A DNA stretch of 5,784 nt from positions 1-5,784 of the forward strand of contig JAITKQ010000039.1 of the NCBI GenBank assembly GCA_031278295.1, given 5' to 3'. The notes under the pieces were generated by a model. The model was given only the letters and a program-made list of their open reading frames with translations, made no database searches and was not told the DNA's origin. Made by a program: the position numbers and the translations under genes. Of the stretch, positions 4,048 through 5,784 are shown one piece after another (position 1 is the first letter of the stretch; the number at the start of each line of letters is the position of its first letter). The stretch is from Spirochaetaceae bacterium (GTDB lineage: Bacteria > Spirochaetota > Spirochaetia > Treponematales > Breznakiellaceae).

Positions 4048-5784
4048 ATGAGAAAAGTGAGTCTGTTTTTTTTGGTTGCCGCCCTGCTTGGCGCGGCATT
4101 GATTTTGGGCGGCTGCCCGGAGGCGGAGACCGTGTACGTTCCGGTAGAAGGAGAACTGCCAAGCTTCCAGCCGCCCGCTGACGCGGTTGAGGCAGACAAC
4201 AGCTACGCGCTGGCGGCCTTGCTCGCGGATACCGGCGCTCTTTACAACCACATCATTTATGCGAAAGCGCCCGACGTGGACATCACGGTGCCTGCCGGCA
4301 AGACCTTGTACCTTACCGAGTCATCCGGCGACCTTGACCTAGGAGCCAAGATAACGGTAGCAGGGAAGCTGGTTGTGTACAGCACGACATTTACCCCGGC
4401 CGCTTACCTCACCGGCACGGGGACGCTGGATGTCGAGGCCGGCGCAACTTTGACCGTAACCGCCGATACCCTGTTTACAGGTGTCGATAAGCTTGGAGCG
4501 GTAAACGTCAAGAAATTCGGGACACTTGACGCGGAGGCCGTTACCGTAGACACTGCGGCGAAGATAGGAAACTGGCTGGTCTATGCCGGCGATGGCGGCC
4601 TAAAACTTACGGTAACCGTCCTTACGCCGTCCGCTACGCTGGCGGCAATCGGTCCGCAGTCCGTGATCCAGTTCGGGCCGTATAGCATGCCGAGTGTGGA
4701 GGTTACAAACGATGTGGCCCCCACCGGGACTGAAACAAGCCTGACCGTCCCCAAAGGCGTAATGTTCACCACCAACAATGCCCTTGCCGCCGTAAAAACC
4801 CTCACGGTGAACGGCGCTATCAGCGCGAGTATCGCCACCTTTAACAGCACGGACGGGGTCACGATCACGGTGGACGAGAACGCCGACGTAAAGTTGGAGG
4901 GAACCGTCGGGAAACTGGCCGCCGACATCGTTGTTCCCGCAAGCGCCTCCTTCATGATAGGGACTGTTACCGGGATGAACGGCAAAACCGTAACCTACCG
5001 GAAAGGCGGAAAAAGCATAATTTCCGACATAGACCTGGTCTTCTCCGGTTTTGACGCTACCGCCGGCTACACACTGAACGACAACATAACGCTTGCGTCC
5101 GGTCAAATCATAGTGATTCCCGAAAACAAGGTTATCGTAAAAGCCGGCAAGAAAATTACCAACAACGGAACCATCACGCTTGCCCCCACCGGAAGCCTGG
5201 TACTGTCGACGGCCTCCGGCTCCCAGTCCAGCATTGAGGGCACGGGCAAACTCGTGGCCGGCGCGACCACAATCACGGGCACCTGGACCACGACAGCCAC
5301 CGGCGACGGCACCGTAACGATCTTAAGCGGGGCAGATGGCGTGGGCGCGACGATCGCCGCCGCCACCGCCGCGACAGGCCTCGCAGCCGGCACGGGCGGC
5401 ACGATCACGCAGGCGGCGGGTAGCGGCAACACCCTGACGATTGCGGCGGCTACCACGATTGCGCTGGGGGGCGACGGTACGGCGGTCGGTTCCATCGTGC
5501 TGAAGGGCGCTGACAGCAACCCCGGCAAGCTCACGTTTGCAAATACCGGAGCCGACGGTGGTGGTACAAGCCTTGTAACCACTGCGGCTACCAGTGCCGC
5601 CAATAAAGTTACCGGAACCGTAACCGCTCCCGGCACCGGCACCGCTCTCGTGTGGTACGCGGCGAATGCTGGAACCGGCGGCAAATGGAGCAAACTTGGC
5701 GCAAGTAATGCAACTAACGGTCTTACCGGCGGTAGTGGTACTACTGACATAACACTCAGCGGCGCATCGACGGTAACAGCCACC
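4048..5784 (+). CDS. Large repetitive surface lipoprotein, beta-strand rich (3' end outside window)
   Basis: An open frame of 579 codons with no stop before the window edge. It starts at ATG after a strong AGGAGGA site. The N-terminus is a lipoprotein signal: MRK, a hydrophobic core (residues 5-19) and a lipobox LGGC ending at C23, so the protein should be exported and lipid-anchored. A short linker (24-50) rich in Pro and Glu follows. From about residue 75 on, the sequence is a chain of short beta-strand-like segments separated by Gly/Asn/Asp turns, such as ITVPAGKTLYLT (79-90), GTGTLDVEAGATLTV (123-137) and ITNNGTITLAPTGSLVL (371-387). This pattern suggests a beta-helix or adhesin-like stalk. 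From about residue 410 it becomes almost entirely Thr, Gly, Ala, Val, Ser and Ile with few charged residues. I recognise no enzymatic motif, and function is unknown; surface adhesion or surface variation is an inference. It is divergent from the glycerate kinase gene. Confidence 0.9.
   Translation, partial: MRKVSLFFLVAALLGAALILGGCPEAETVYVPVEGELPSFQPPADAVEADNSYALAALLADTGALYNHIIYAKAPDVDITVPAGKTLYLTESSGDLDLGAKITVAGKLVVYSTTFTPAAYLTGTGTLDVEAGATLTVTADTLFTGVDKLGAVNVKKFGTLDAEAVTVDTAAKIGNWLVYAGDGGLKLTVTVLTPSATLAAIGPQSVIQFGPYSMPSVEVTNDVAPTGTETSLTVPKGVMFTTNNALAAVKTLTVNGAISASIATFNSTDGVTITVDENADVKLEGTVGKLAADIVVPASASFMIGTVTGMNGKTVTYRKGGKSIISDIDLVFSGFDATAGYTLNDNITLASGQIIVIPENKVIVKAGKKITNNGTITLAPTGSLVLSTASGSQSSIEGTGKLVAGATTITGTWTTTATGDGTVTILSGADGVGATIAAATAATGLAAGTGGTITQAAGSGNTLTIAAATTIALGGDGTAVGSIVLKGADSNPGKLTFANTGADGGGTSLVTTAATSAANKVTGTVTAPGTGTALVWYAANAGTGGKWSKLGASNATNGLTGGSGTTDITLSGASTVTAT

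Noticed and set aside
4581..5106. Two minus-strand open frames of 134 and 168 codons
   Set aside because: Both are shadows of the lipoprotein gene, with no start context or motif.
5103..5783. Long minus-strand open frame (226 codons) opposite the lipoprotein gene
   Set aside because: It is the antisense of the Thr/Gly/Ala-rich coding sequence, whose codons rarely give stops on the other strand. The Pro/Val/Ala-rich product has no family look and no ribosome binding site, while the plus-strand frame has a lipobox and AGGAGGA.

Overview
The window is GC-rich bacterial DNA with three ordinary genes on the minus strand (glycerate kinase, argC, yjbQ family, transcribed right to left) and the first 579 codons of a large surface lipoprotein gene on the plus strand that runs off the right edge. 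The lipoprotein is a spirochaete-type lipobox protein followed by hundreds of Thr/Gly/Ala/Val-rich beta-strand residues. Together with long G/C homopolymer tracts between genes, this suggests a spirochaete, perhaps a termite-gut-type Treponema. That assignment is an inference from style, not a database match.

Left end (1-447): a tandem array of a 167-bp non-coding unit (two full copies plus the start of a third; it probably continues upstream). Each unit carries an identical 9-bp hairpin. It is followed by a weak terminator-like hairpin downstream of the yjbQ-family gene (448-876, minus). argC (990-2111, minus) ends in a hairpin plus T-run that overlaps its stop codon. The yjbQ-family gene therefore probably has its own promoter.

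Middle (2112-3592): argC is separated from the upstream glycerate kinase gene (2274-3410, minus, GTG start) by 162 bases that contain a run of 16 C (G16 in the direction of transcription) directly after the glycerate kinase stop. A possible 61-codon ORF (3407-3592, minus) overlaps the GTG start of glycerate kinase as GTGA and may couple its translation.

Right part (3593-5784): a non-coding stretch leads to a good sigma-70-type promoter (3812-3840) whose -35/-10 spacer consists largely of C tracts. It is followed by a leader of about 200 nt and the lipoprotein gene from 4048. The leader can fold into three stem-loops. The last one pairs all seven bases of the Shine-Dalgarno sequence with a perfect anti-Shine-Dalgarno about 40 nt upstream. 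The lipoprotein is thus a candidate for two layers of control: slippage in the promoter spacer, and a cis-acting RNA structure at the ribosome binding site.

The three enzyme genes belong to unrelated pathways (glycerate use, arginine synthesis, a YjbQ-type protein of unsettled role), and no shared operon function is evident. The most interesting material is in the intergenic regions.
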